Shown here: positions 18,104 through 25,956 of the stretch, piece by piece | Layout of the letters: each line of letters opens with the position of its first letter | Position numbering within the stretch: the first letter of the stretch is position 1 | DNA from: an uncultured Neglectibacter sp. | GTDB taxonomy: Bacteria; Bacillota; Clostridia; Oscillospirales; Acutalibacteraceae | Reading direction: 5' to 3' | Assembly (NCBI GenBank): GCA_946554335.1 | Contig: CAMNSA010000015.1 | Coordinates: 1 to 60,442, forward strand | DNA: 60,442 nt | Made by a program: the position numbers and the translations under genes | Notes under the pieces: model-generated | The model's database searches: none | What the model was told of the DNA's origin: nothing | Seen by the model: the letters and a program-made list of their open reading frames with translations, nothing else

Positions 18104-19826
18104 CCTTGTCTACCCCCTTTTGCTGAGATTCATAAACTTCCCGATAAATGCTGCTGGAGCCGAGAAGCTCTTCATGGGCGCCGACAGCAGACACTCTCCC
18201 GTTATCCAGAACCACGATCTGATCCGCATCCTGAACAGAAGCCACCCGCTGGGCGATGATGATCTTGGTCGTGTCCGGGATCTCCGTGCGGAAAGCCTGT
18301 CGAATCAGCGCGTCGGTGTGAGTATCCACCGCGCTGGTGGAATCGTCCAGAATCAGAATTTTGGGCTTTTTCAGCAGCGCTCTTGCGATACACAGGCGCT
18401 GCTTCTGTCCTCCGGACACATTGGTGCCTCCCTGCTCCAGATAGGTGTCATACCCCTGGGGAAATTCCCGGATAAAGGAATCGGCCTGGGAGAGCTTACA
18501 GGCATGGACCAGCTCCTCCTCGGTTGCGTCCTCCTTGCCCCAGCGCAGGTTTTCCTTGACGGTGCCGGAAAAAAGCTCGTTTTTCTGCAGCACCATGGCC
18601 ACTTCCTCCCGAAGAGCCTTGACGTTATAGTCCCTCACGTCGATCCCGCCTACCAGCACACGGCCGGAAGCAGGGTCATAAAGCCGGGGGATCAGCTGTA
18701 CCAGACTGCTCTTTCCGCTTCCGGTTCCGCCCAGGATCCCCACGGTCTGCCCCGGTTCTATTTTGAGGTTAACTTCGTTCAGACAGGGCTTTCTGCCTTT
18801 CTTATAAGCAAAGGAGACATTTTGAAACTCCACCGCGCCGTTGGGGACAGTTTCGATATTCTTTTCGCCGTCCTGAATATCGCTTTCTTCCCGGAGGATC
18901 TCCACGATCCGCTGGGCGGAAGCCCTGGACATGGTGATCATCACAAAGATCATGGAAAGCATCATCAGGCTCATCAGGATCTGAGAGGCATAGGAGATCA
19001 GGCTCATCAGCTGCCCGGTAGTCATCTCATTTTGAACAATGAGCTTGGCGCCGAGCCAGGAGATCAGCAAAATACAGCCGTACATGCAAAACTGCATCAG
19101 CGGAGAGTTGAAGGCCAGGATCTTTTCTGCCCGGGAAGAATCCTTCCGGATGTTTTCCGAAGCCTCTTCAAATTTCTCCGTCTCCCGCTCTTCCCGCACA
19201 AAGGCCTTTACCACCCGGATCCCTCTCAGGTTTTCCTCCACCACCGTATTCAGATGGTCATAGCGCTTCATCATCCGCTCGAACACCGGATGGGCCCTGG
19301 TAATGATAAAGAGGAGACCCGCGCCCAGAATCGGGATCGCCGCCAGAAAGATGAGGGAAAGCCGGGGGTTCATGCCAAAGGCCATGATGAGAGAGAAAAC
19401 CAGCATCATGGGCCCGCGCACTGCGATCCTGATAATCATCTGATAGGCATTCTGCACATTCTGCACATCGGTCGTCAGCCTGGTGACAATGCTGGAGGCA
19501 GAGAACCGATCAATATTCTGAAAGGAAAATTTCTGTACATTGTAATACATATCCTGCCGAAGATTTGCCGCATAGCCCGTGGAGGCCCGGGCAGCGCTTT
19601 TTCCGGACAGGGCGCCGAAAATGAGGGAGGCCACGGTGGAGAGGATCAGCATCAGGCCGATTTTCAAAATAGCGTTCATATCCCCCGCCTCAATACCAAG
19701 GTCGATGAGGTTCGCCATCAGCAGGGGGATCACCACCTCCATCACCACCTCCAGAGTCACAAACGCCGGCGACAAAAGGGAGTCCTTCCGGTACTGCCTC
19801 ACGCTTTTCAACAGTTCTTTGATCAT
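18090..19826 (-). CDS. Heterodimeric ABC exporter, subunit with degenerate Walker B
   Basis: A 578-residue half-transporter with a six-helix membrane domain and an ATPase domain carrying Walker A GGTGSGKSS, a normal signature VSGGQKQR and Walker B LILDDSTSAVD, where Asp replaces the catalytic Glu. That is the mark of the non-catalytic site in TM287/TM288- or BmrCD-like exporters. I chose ATG at 19826 (AGAAAGGA 8 nt upstream); an in-frame ATG at 19859 has no ribosome binding site and lies beside an operator-like palindrome. It is the second gene of the marR-exporter unit. Confidence 0.9.
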   Translation of the reverse strand: MIKELLKSVRQYRKDSLLSPAFVTLEVVMEVVIPLLMANLIDLGIEAGDMNAILKIGLMLILSTVASLIFGALSGKSAARASTGYAANLRQDMYYNVQKFSFQNIDRFSASSIVTRLTTDVQNVQNAYQMIIRIAVRGPMMLVFSLIMAFGMNPRLSLIFLAAIPILGAGLLFIITRAHPVFERMMKRYDHLNTVVEENLRGIRVVKAFVREERETEKFEEASENIRKDSSRAEKILAFNSPLMQFCMYGCILLISWLGAKLIVQNEMTTGQLMSLISYASQILMSLMMLSMIFVMITMSRASAQRIVEILREESDIQDGEKNIETVPNGAVEFQNVSFAYKKGRKPCLNEVNLKIEPGQTVGILGGTGSGKSSLVQLIPRLYDPASGRVLVGGIDVRDYNVKALREEVAMVLQKNELFSGTVKENLRWGKEDATEEELVHACKLSQADSFIREFPQGYDTYLEQGGTNVSGGQKQRLCIARALLKKPKILILDDSTSAVDTHTDALIRQAFRTEIPDTTKIIIAQRVASVQDADQIVVLDNGRVSAVGAHEELLGSSSIYREVYESQQKGVDKDAQA

Positions 19827-19861
19827 CGCGTTCATCCTTTCTCGTATAGAATCAGTCATTT

Positions 19862-19877
19862 TGTAAGGCTCAAAACA
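19862..19877 (-). promoter_or_regulatory. Weak MarR operator-like palindrome
   Basis: On the minus strand TGTTTT-GAGC-CTTACA has the same 6-4-6 layout as the two stronger sites but more mismatches. Its centre is 30 bp, about three helical turns, from the site at 19892. Confidence 0.4.
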
Positions 19878-19891
19878 TTCCGTATCCTTAC

Positions 19892-19907
19892 TGTAAGCTT
19901 CCTAACA
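19892..19907 (-). promoter_or_regulatory. MarR operator-like palindrome before the exporter genes
   Basis: On the minus strand TGTTAG-GAAG-CTTACA matches the marR-promoter site (TGTTAG-GACA-CTAACA) with one mismatch in the right arm and the same 4-bp spacer. It lies between marR and the exporter start, so the regulator may control the exporter separately from its own promoter. Confidence 0.6.
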
Positions 19908-19943
19908 TTTTAAATATACTTTCCCGTTGGAGGGAAGGGTTTC

Positions 19944-20384
19944 TCACTCTTCCTCAATACCCGCCTTGATCTTTTCACACAGCATAAAAAAGGTCTCTTT
20001 TTCCGCTTCCGTCAGGTTCTGGGACAACCGCCGCTCCATCTCACGGATCCCGGCGCGAACCTGCTGGTGGAGCTTGATGGCCTTGGGCGTCAGTTGGATC
20101 CTCTTGAGCCTGGCGTCGTCCTGCACCGGCGTGCGGGTGATCAGGCCGTTTTTTTCCATCAGCTGAAGGATCCCGGTGACAGTCGAACGGCGGATCATAA
20201 ATCGTTCTTGAATATCCCTCTGAAAGATCTCCCGATCCTGATTTTCATAGAGATACCCGATCATCCAGCCGTGCATTCCCGTGCACTGCGCGACCTCCTC
20301 GGGAAATACAGTTTGGTCTGCCATGCGTTTGATGAGATGGGACAGGGTGCGAACCTGAAACCCGATCTCTCTTTTCTCCTCCAC
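19944..20384 (-). CDS. MarR family transcriptional regulator
   Basis: A 146-residue winged-helix repressor. Residues about 50-105 hold the DNA-binding core: the helix-turn-helix around RDIQERFMIRRSTVTGILQLMEKNGLI and the wing RTPVQDDARLKRIQLT. The flanking helices form the dimer interface. It is the first gene of a marR-exporter operon. The palindrome TGTTAG/CTAACA at its own promoter and a near copy before the exporter suggest it represses both. The effector is unknown; in this family it is usually a toxic small molecule. Confidence 0.92.
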   Translation of the reverse strand: MEEKREIGFQVRTLSHLIKRMADQTVFPEEVAQCTGMHGWMIGYLYENQDREIFQRDIQERFMIRRSTVTGILQLMEKNGLITRTPVQDDARLKRIQLTPKAIKLHQQVRAGIREMERRLSQNLTEAEKETFFMLCEKIKAGIEEE

Positions 20385-20403
20385 GATTTCGCCTCCTGTT
20401 TTT

Positions 20404-20419
20404 TGTTAGGACACTAACA
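20404..20419 (-). promoter_or_regulatory. MarR operator palindrome at the marR promoter
   Basis: TGTTAG-GACA-CTAACA is a perfect 6-bp inverted repeat with a 4-bp spacer. It begins at the last base of the -10 and covers the expected transcription start, a position that would block RNA polymerase. Confidence 0.7.
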
Positions 20420-20447
20420 GTATACTCTCCGTCGATTTTTTTGTCAA
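20419..20447 (-). promoter_or_regulatory. marR promoter
   Basis: On the minus strand a consensus -35 TTGACA (20442-20447), a 17-bp spacer and -10 TATACT (20419-20424) form the strongest vegetative promoter of this part of the window. Confidence 0.8.
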
Positions 20448-20467
20448 GGCTTTTCCCGGGGAACTTC

Positions 20468-20496
20468 TGGACAAGCGGGGAAAACCGTTGTAGAAT
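20468..20496 (+). promoter_or_regulatory. Promoter of the ywaF-like/sfsA unit
   Basis: -35 TGGACA (20468-20473), 17-bp spacer and -10 TAGAAT (20491-20496). It diverges from the marR promoter about 20 bp away. Confidence 0.6.
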
Positions 20497-20605
20497 GGGA
20501 AAAACGCCTCCCTGATATTTGAAGGGAAACACGCATATACTACCCTCGCTCCGAACAGCAGGTCCCGGCTTTCAAAAACTCAACGCGCAAGGGAGGGAAC
20601 CGCCC

Positions 20606-21352
20606 GTGTTCTGGACGCCAAAAGAAGAGCTTCCGCCAAAAACGGCGGGCGTAGCCATCGGAAGTCCTGTTCATCTGCTCTGGCTGACTGCCGTGCTGCT
20701 GGTTTCCCTCATTTTCTGCTTCCGCTTTTCTCGGATGACCGAAAAAGGCCGGAGGCGGGCGCTGCAGGTCACCTCCGGCCTTTGCCTGTTCCTTTTGCTT
20801 TTCAGGCTCCTTTTATACCTTGTTTCCGGCGTTTTTCGGCCCTCCATCTATCTGCCCCTGCATCTGTGCGACCTGATGGTGTTTCTGGAATTTTTGGCCG
20901 CCTTTCTCCCGAAGGGACGGGCTCTTTTTCCACTGTGCTGGTGGCTGGGGCTCCCCGGCGCTCTTTTCGCCCTGCTTACCCCAGGGGAGACCCTCTACCC
21001 CTTCTGGAATGTGTATTATCTCATCTTCATTCTGCTTCACTGCCTTTTATTGCTCTTTCCCCTATGCCTCTTTCTTGACGGGTTTCGCCCCAGGCTCCGG
21101 CAGCTTCCCGGCTGCTTTTTAACCCTGCTGGCACTGGCGGGTCTGGCGGAGATCGGCAACCTGATCTTCGGGGGAAACTACTGCTTCCTCCATTTTGCTC
21201 CTGTGGGAAGTATTCTTGTCCCCTTGCAGGAAGGGGCCGGAGCCCTGTATCTTCCGGCCTTTTCTGTGCTGGTCTGGGCGATCTGGGGCGTGATGCAGCT
21301 GCTCTTTACTTTGGGACAAAAAATCAAAAGCACCGTTTCCAAACGGAACTGA
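20606..21352 (+). CDS. YwaF-like (TIGR02206-type) integral membrane protein
   Basis: A 248-residue protein with about seven hydrophobic helices. Motifs of the YwaF/TMEM164-like group are visible: PLHLCDLMVF in the third helix region and GNYCFLHFAPVGS before the last helices. Bacterial members have no proven activity. I chose GTG at 20606 with GGGAGGGA 8 nt upstream; a longer frame from 20519 has no ribosome binding site and would add an unconserved non-hydrophobic stretch. It is followed 19 bp later by sfsA on the same transcript. Confidence 0.72.
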   Translation: MFWTPKEELPPKTAGVAIGSPVHLLWLTAVLLVSLIFCFRFSRMTEKGRRRALQVTSGLCLFLLLFRLLLYLVSGVFRPSIYLPLHLCDLMVFLEFLAAFLPKGRALFPLCWWLGLPGALFALLTPGETLYPFWNVYYLIFILLHCLLLLFPLCLFLDGFRPRLRQLPGCFLTLLALAGLAEIGNLIFGGNYCFLHFAPVGSILVPLQEGAGALYLPAFSVLVWAIWGVMQLLFTLGQKIKSTVSKRN

Positions 21353-21371
21353 AACAGGAGAGAGACTGCCC

Positions 21372-22049
21372 ATGACATATTCTCACATCAAAAAGGGGAT
21401 CTTTCGCTCCCGTCCCAACCGCTTTATTGCCTATGTGGAGGTGGAAGGGGCTTTGATGGTCTGCCATGTGAAAAACACCGGCAGATGCCGGGAGCTTCTG
21501 GTGGACGGGGCCACAGTCTACCTTGAAGAAAGCGGGAACCCCCAGCGAAAGACCAAATACGACCTGATTGCCGTCCAAAAGGGGGCGCTGCTCATCAACA
21601 TGGACAGCCAATCTCCCAATCAGGCGGCAAGGGAATTTTTTCCCAGCCTCTTCCCGAACCTTACCCTACTTAAACCCGAAACGGCTTTCGGAAATTCCCG
21701 CTTTGACTTCTACATAGAGACCTCGGAAAAGCGCTGGTTCTGGGAGGTCAAGGGAGTGACCCTGGAGGAAAACGGCGTCGCCCGCTTTCCGGACGCGCCC
21801 ACCCTGCGGGGCGTCAAGCATTTAAAAGAGCTGGGGCTCTGCCGAAAAGAGGGCTACGGGGCGGGGATCCTGTTTGTGGTGCAGATGAAGGGCGTCTCCC
21901 GCTTTGAGCCCAACCGGGAAACTCACCCGGAATTTGCGGACGCCCTCAAAGCCGCCCAGGAGGAGGGGGTCACGATCTTAGTCAGGGATTGCCTGGTCAC
22001 CCCAGGCTCCATGACGGTGGACGCCCCTGTTCCCTTTTCCCTCGTTTGA
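21372..22049 (+). CDS. sfsA: DNA/RNA nuclease SfsA family protein
   Basis: The 225-residue protein has the SfsA layout: an N-terminal OB-like part with RPNRFIAYVEV and HVKNTGRCRELL, and a C-terminal PD-(D/E)XK-like nuclease core with RFDFYIE and WFWEVKGVTLEENGVARFPDAPT. It was first linked to sugar fermentation in E. coli, and the fold is that of a nuclease. The start has GGAGAG 9-14 nt upstream. It is the second gene behind the YwaF-like gene and is followed by a terminator. Confidence 0.93.
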   Translation: MTYSHIKKGIFRSRPNRFIAYVEVEGALMVCHVKNTGRCRELLVDGATVYLEESGNPQRKTKYDLIAVQKGALLINMDSQSPNQAAREFFPSLFPNLTLLKPETAFGNSRFDFYIETSEKRWFWEVKGVTLEENGVARFPDAPTLRGVKHLKELGLCRKEGYGAGILFVVQMKGVSRFEPNRETHPEFADALKAAQEEGVTILVRDCLVTPGSMTVDAPVPFSLV

Positions 22050-22086
22050 TGGGAAGCCGGGAGATAGACTAAAATGTGCAGAAAAG

Positions 22087-22120
22087 CCCTGTCCGACTTC
22101 CCATCGGACAGGGTTTTTTT
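22087..22120. terminator. Terminator after sfsA
   Basis: A 10-bp perfect stem CCCTGTCCGA/TCGGACAGGG with a 7-nt loop is followed by TTTTTTT on the plus strand. On the minus strand it is followed by CTTTTC and could also end the GH51-DUF6171 transcript. Confidence 0.88.
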
Positions 22121-22130
22121 CGATGAACCG

Positions 22131-22396
22131 GCAAAGCTCAGATGAAAAAGCGCCGCGTACTGTTTCCCGGCTGTTTCGTTTTGGTCAGTCCACACCGCCT
22201 CGCCCTCTGAGCTCATCGGGCCTGCACTCAGGCGGCAGCAGAGAAAGCGCCCTCCCGGTTGGTGAGCTGCGAAAGGGCTTAAAACCTTCTGCCAGTACCC
22301 AGGCGTTATCCCTGACCTGCTCCTCGCCAATGGTGGTGTCGTAATAGTTACGGCCGTTCCACCCCATAGGCGGGGTGGGAGCAAACAGATTTTTAT
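22131..22396 (-). pseudogene. Remnant of an alpha-galactosidase (GH27-like)
   Basis: On the minus strand, directly behind the DUF6171 stop codon, the frame reads APTPPMGWNGRNYYDTT and about 25 more residues, the typical N-terminus of GH27 alpha-galactosidases (APTPPMGWNSW). It then breaks. A different frame reads VWTDQNETAGKQYAALFHLS, which resembles the C-terminal beta domain of the same enzymes. The catalytic barrel is missing, so an internal deletion with frame loss is the simplest explanation. It no longer encodes an enzyme. The neighbouring GH51 gene suggests it once belonged to a plant-glycan cluster. Confidence 0.6.
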
Positions 22397-22657
22397 TTAC
22401 GCCCCTTCCTTCTTCCATTTTTCCAGAGGACAGCCAAGCTTTCTCTTCGCCGCCCGGACCTCCGCAAAGCATCCGCACTGAACGCACATGCCGTTTTGCA
22501 GGTCATCACAGGTCCGGCAAAGCGCAAGCCTCCGGGCATACTCCTCCCCGGAGGCTTTCTGCTCCTTAGGGAGATTCTCAATATAGCGGTAGATGGACTG
22601 GAAATATTCCCCATCCAATTCCCGCAAAAGGCAGCGTTTACAAATGGGTCGGTTCAT
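22397..22657 (-). CDS. DUF6171 family small zinc-ribbon-like protein
   Basis: An 86-residue cytoplasmic protein with paired cysteines: CKRC near the N-terminus, CRTCDDL in the middle and GMCVQCGCF towards the end, then a conserved RAAKRKLGCP. The spacing suggests one or two structural zinc sites. It matches what I know of DUF6171, a Clostridia family without known function. It overlaps the GH51 gene by 4 bp (ATGA), so the two are translationally coupled. Confidence 0.75.
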   Translation of the reverse strand: MNRPICKRCLLRELDGEYFQSIYRYIENLPKEQKASGEEYARRLALCRTCDDLQNGMCVQCGCFAEVRAAKRKLGCPLEKWKKEGA

Positions 22658-24132
22658 CTGAGCAGGAAAGACGCCACAGAACAGGCGGGCAGATCGGCCT
22701 TGAAGCCGCTTTCCGTCAGCTCTGCCTTCAGGGGAACGGGCTTTACCCGGTCCTCCGCGCCGAAATCATTGAACGCGCCTCTCTCCCCGGTGAGTACCCG
22801 GCCTTCCGCCCGGCTCATTTTTCCCATACCGGTGAGAGCGCAGTCCAGCTTTGCGCTGTCCGTGTCGCTGAGATTCGCTACCGTCACCAGCACGCCCTTG
22901 TCCGATACGCTGGAGGAAATGTGCAAATTCGGCACCTGATGCTCTCCCTCGCCGGTGAGAGCGGTCTCCACATAGCTTTCCAGCTGCTTTGCTCCCTGGT
23001 GGCCCTGATACATCTCAAACACATGATAGGTGGGAGTCAAAAGCATTTTTCCGCCCTCTGTGAGGATTACAGACTGTAATACATTCACCACCTGAGCGAT
23101 ATTCGCCATCACCACAGTGTCGCAGTGATTGTTGAAGAGATTCAGGTTCACAGCCGCCACCAAGGCGTCTCGCATGGTGTTCTGCTGGTAGAGAAATCCC
23201 GGATTTGTCCCGGGCTCCACATCGAACCAGGTTCCCCACTCGTCCACGCACAGGCCCACCTTTCTCTCTCCCTGGTACTGCCGGATGATGCGGCTATGGT
23301 TCTCGATGAGCTCTTCCATGTACAGTGTCCGGGAAAGGGTGGAGTAATACTCGTCCCGGGAAAATCCGGTAGCCGGTCCCTTGTCATCCCAGCTCTCGGT
23401 GCGCGGGGTGGTGTAGAAATGCAGGCTCACCGCGTCGATGAACTGTCCGGCTTTTTCCATCACCACCTTGGTCCAGTGGTAGTCAGCTATATTGGCGCCG
23501 GAGGCGATCTTGCAGATCTTATGGTCGTTATCGTAGTTTCGCAGATAGGTGGAATACTGGCGGCAAAGGTTGGCGTAGAACTCCGGCTCCATATTGCCTC
23601 CACAGCCCCAGGCCTCATTCCCGATGCCCCAGTATTTTACATTCCAGGGGGCATCCTGACCGTTTTTTCTGCGCTCCTGTGCCATGGGGGACTGTCCGCC
23701 CATATTGCAGTATTCGATCCAATCAGAAAACTCCTGCACCGTGCCGCTGCCCACATTTCCGGAAATATAGGCTTCGCAGCCCAGCTGGCGGCAGAGCTCC
23801 ATAAACTCGTGGGTGCCGAAGGAGTTGTCCTCTGTCACACCGCCCCAGTTGGTATTGACAATTTTCTTCCGGTTCTCCTTAGGGCCGATGCCGTCGCGCC
23901 AGTGATAGGTATCCGCAAAGCAGCCGCCGGGCCAGCGCAGCAGCGGGATCCCCATCTTTTTTAATGCCTCTACCACATCGGTGCGCATCCCCTTTACATT
24001 GGGAATGTCTGAGTTTTCCCCAACAAAAATGCCGTTGTAAATACACCGGCCCAGATGCTCGGAAAAGTGTCCGTAAATATTGGGGTCGATGGTCCCTTTA
24101 GAGCGTTTTCCATTGATGATTGCTTTTGCCAT
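22654..24132 (-). CDS. Alpha-L-arabinofuranosidase, GH51
   Basis: A 492-residue cytoplasmic glycosidase that releases terminal arabinofuranose from arabinan or arabinoxylan oligomers. It starts with the family pattern IDPNIYGHFSEHLGRCIYNG and has LLRWPGGCFADTYHW. The acid/base Glu is in GIGNEAWGCGG and the nucleophile Glu in CVDEWGTWFD; a C-terminal beta-sandwich follows. No signal peptide is present, so it acts on imported oligomers. It has its own promoter with a palindrome in the spacer and is followed by DUF6171 and the alpha-galactosidase remnant. Confidence 0.95.
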   Translation of the reverse strand: MAKAIINGKRSKGTIDPNIYGHFSEHLGRCIYNGIFVGENSDIPNVKGMRTDVVEALKKMGIPLLRWPGGCFADTYHWRDGIGPKENRKKIVNTNWGGVTEDNSFGTHEFMELCRQLGCEAYISGNVGSGTVQEFSDWIEYCNMGGQSPMAQERRKNGQDAPWNVKYWGIGNEAWGCGGNMEPEFYANLCRQYSTYLRNYDNDHKICKIASGANIADYHWTKVVMEKAGQFIDAVSLHFYTTPRTESWDDKGPATGFSRDEYYSTLSRTLYMEELIENHSRIIRQYQGERKVGLCVDEWGTWFDVEPGTNPGFLYQQNTMRDALVAAVNLNLFNNHCDTVVMANIAQVVNVLQSVILTEGGKMLLTPTYHVFEMYQGHQGAKQLESYVETALTGEGEHQVPNLHISSSVSDKGVLVTVANLSDTDSAKLDCALTGMGKMSRAEGRVLTGERGAFNDFGAEDRVKPVPLKAELTESGFKADLPACSVASFLLR

Positions 24133-24191
24133 GATGCTGCCTCCCAGAATGGACGAATGATCAAGCCTGCCGGACTGATCTCGCTATCTTA

Positions 24192-24219
24192 ATAATAGCC
24201 GTATTTTACGGGCTGTCAA
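24192..24219 (-). promoter_or_regulatory. GH51 promoter with palindrome in the spacer
   Basis: On the minus strand -35 TTGACA (24214-24219), a 16-bp spacer and -10 TATTAT (24192-24197). The spacer holds the palindrome CCGTA-AAA-TACGG (24199-24211), a likely operator for a sugar-responsive repressor not encoded here. Confidence 0.65.
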
Positions 24220-24233
24220 GAGAGTTGTTGGAC

Positions 24234-24364
24234 TTTAGATATTAGATGTTGGACAAGGGCAAGGGCACGACCCCTCAGTCACGGCTTTGCCGTGCCAGCT
24301 CCCCTTACGCCGGGGAGCTAAGGTCAAGAGATTTAAGGAATCTACTTCCCATCTAACATCTAAA
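24234..24364. mobile_element. MITE-like non-coding repeat element
   Basis: Terminal inverted repeats of 15 bp (24234-24248 and 24350-24364) differ at one position. Inside are two hairpins, CACGGC-TTT-GCCGTG and CTCCCC/GGGGAG, and no reading frame. The internal CCCTCAGTCACGGC and CTCCCCTTACGCCGGGGAG resemble intergenic repeats that I know to be common in gut Clostridia genomes. Target duplication is not clear. It sits between the GH51 promoter and the terminator of the amino-acid transporter. Confidence 0.65.
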
Positions 24365-24375
24365 ATCCCGCCTCA

Positions 24376-24415
24376 AAACACAAAAACCCCTCCCCATGAC
24401 AGAGCACAGGGAGGG
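24376..24415 (-). terminator. Terminator of the amino-acid ABC operon
   Basis: On the minus strand the stem CCCTCCC/GGGAGGG with a loop of about 14 nt is followed by GTTTTTGTGTTTT. It lies about 40 bp after the ATPase gene. Confidence 0.75.
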
Positions 24416-24457
24416 ATCACTGCTTGATAAATGTCGGGATCAAAAATGGGCCTGCTG

Positions 24458-25219
24458 TCAGGTTTCCTGATAGCGGGACAAAAACTGCCGGGTGCGCTCC
24501 TGAGACGGGGATTCGATCACCTGTCTGGCCGGACCTTGCTCCACGATAGCGCCCTCATCCATGAAGATCACCTCATCCGCCACATCCCGGGCAAAGGCCA
24601 TTTCATGGGTGACGATGATCATGGTGGTCTTCTGCTGGGCGAGGGAACGGATCACCCGCAGTACTTCATTTGTCAGCTCCGGATCCAACGCGGAGGTGGG
24701 CTCGTCAAAACAAAGCACATCCGGGGAAAGGGCCAGCGCCCGGGCGATGGCCACCCGCTGCTGCTGTCCCCCGGAAAGCTCGTGAGGATAGTGTCCCGTC
24801 CGCTGAGAAAGGCCCATCTGCCCTAAAAGCGCCCTGCCTCTCTCCTCGATCTCTTTCCACTTACCCTTGTCCTTTTCCCGCAGCTTTCCCGCCAAAGCGA
24901 CATTTTCCAGGGCGGTATACTGGGGAAACAGGTTGAAATTCTGAAACACCAGGCCGAAGTGCAGCCGCTTCTGTCGGATCGCCTCTTCGCTGTAGGAGGC
25001 CTTGTCATCAGCGTCGAAAAGCGTTTCTCCTTTGACCTTAATCAAACCGCGATCCGGCGTCTCCAAAAAATTCAGACAGCGAAGCAGGGTGGTTTTTCCG
25101 CTGCCGGAGGACCCGATCACCGCCAAAGCCTTTCCCTCCTCCAAGGAGAAGGAGATCCCACCCAGCACCTGGGTAGAGCCAAACCGCTTTTCCATTTCCC
25201 GAACCTCTAAAAGCGCCAT
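24458..25219 (-). CDS. Polar amino-acid ABC transporter, ATPase (GlnQ-like)
   Basis: A 253-residue ATPase with Walker A GSSGSGKTT, Q-loop VFQNFNLFPQ, signature LSGGQQQRVAIARAL and Walker B LCFDEPTSALDPEL, all in the form typical of GlnQ/ArtP/HisP amino-acid importers. It is the last gene of the set binding protein, permease, ATPase, 13 bp behind the permease. Confidence 0.94.
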   Translation of the reverse strand: MALLEVREMEKRFGSTQVLGGISFSLEEGKALAVIGSSGSGKTTLLRCLNFLETPDRGLIKVKGETLFDADDKASYSEEAIRQKRLHFGLVFQNFNLFPQYTALENVALAGKLREKDKGKWKEIEERGRALLGQMGLSQRTGHYPHELSGGQQQRVAIARALALSPDVLCFDEPTSALDPELTNEVLRVIRSLAQQKTTMIIVTHEMAFARDVADEVIFMDEGAIVEQGPARQVIESPSQERTRQFLSRYQET

Positions 25220-25232
25220 TGTCCACTCCCCC

Positions 25233-25910
25233 TCACTTGAAATAATCCAGCTTTTTCTCCAGCTTCCCCAGCAGCAGCGTCACCACTCCGTTAAAAATCA
25301 GATAGTAGACGCCGGCGAAGAACAGCGGCCAGAGAAGCCCGGAGATCCCGTGAGAGGTCTTCATAAACGCCTGGCCCGCCCAGATGACCTCCTGAAAGGA
25401 GATGATACGCGCCAAGGAGGTATCCTTCACCAAGGTGATGATCTCATTGGACATAGGCGGGACAATGCGTTTCACCATTTGCAGCAGAGTGACCTTGAAA
25501 AAGATCTGCCTGCCTGTCATTCCCAGCACCATGCCCGCTTCCTGCTGTCCTTTGGGGACTCCCTGAATACCGCCCCGGTAGATCTCGGAAAAATAGCAGG
25601 CGTAATTGATGATAAAAGCAATGGAGGCGGCTAAAAACCGTCCTGGCTCCCCTGTGCCCCAGGGGGAATAGCCCATCACCTTCCCGGGCACATAGTAGAG
25701 GATGATCAGCTGAAGCATCAGAGGCGTACCCCGGATGACCCAGATCACCCCCCGGGTAAGTAAGCGCAAGGGGATAAAACGGCTCATGGAGCCAAATGAG
25801 ATGATAAGTCCCAAAGGCAGCGCCCCCAGCAGGGTGACGGCAAACAGCTTGAGAGTCTGCAAAAAGCCTTCGTTCAGGGCATTTACTACAATGAGAAACA
25901 GGGAAAGCAC
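25233..25910 (-). CDS. Polar amino-acid ABC transporter, permease
   Basis: A 225-residue permease with five hydrophobic helices and the cytoplasmic EAA loop (around YRGGIQGVPKGQQEAGMVLG) that docks on the ATPase. It starts with the HisM/GlnP pattern GFLQTLKLFAVTLLGALPLG. The start is not certain: GTG at 25910 lies within the ribosome-binding-like GGGAGGTG, so translation could begin a few codons further in. One permease gene implies a homodimer. Confidence 0.93.
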   Translation of the reverse strand: MLSLFLIVVNALNEGFLQTLKLFAVTLLGALPLGLIISFGSMSRFIPLRLLTRGVIWVIRGTPLMLQLIILYYVPGKVMGYSPWGTGEPGRFLAASIAFIINYACYFSEIYRGGIQGVPKGQQEAGMVLGMTGRQIFFKVTLLQMVKRIVPPMSNEIITLVKDTSLARIISFQEVIWAGQAFMKTSHGISGLLWPLFFAGVYYLIFNGVVTLLLGKLEKKLDYFK

Positions 25911-25956
25911 CTCCCGTCCATACTGCGGCGCAAAGGGCCGCCTGAAAACAGAGCCT

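Noticed and set aside
18120-19913. 597-codon open frame on the plus strand across the exporter gene and the marR spacer
   Set aside because: It is antisense to a clear ABC transporter gene, rich in His, Gln and Asp as expected from a reversed frame, and has no ribosome binding site or domain.
22185-22487. 100-codon frame joining DUF6171 DNA and the alpha-galactosidase remnant
   Set aside because: It starts inside the DUF6171 gene in another frame. The DUF6171 frame has paired cysteines and ATGA coupling to GH51, so the 100-codon frame is not a gene.
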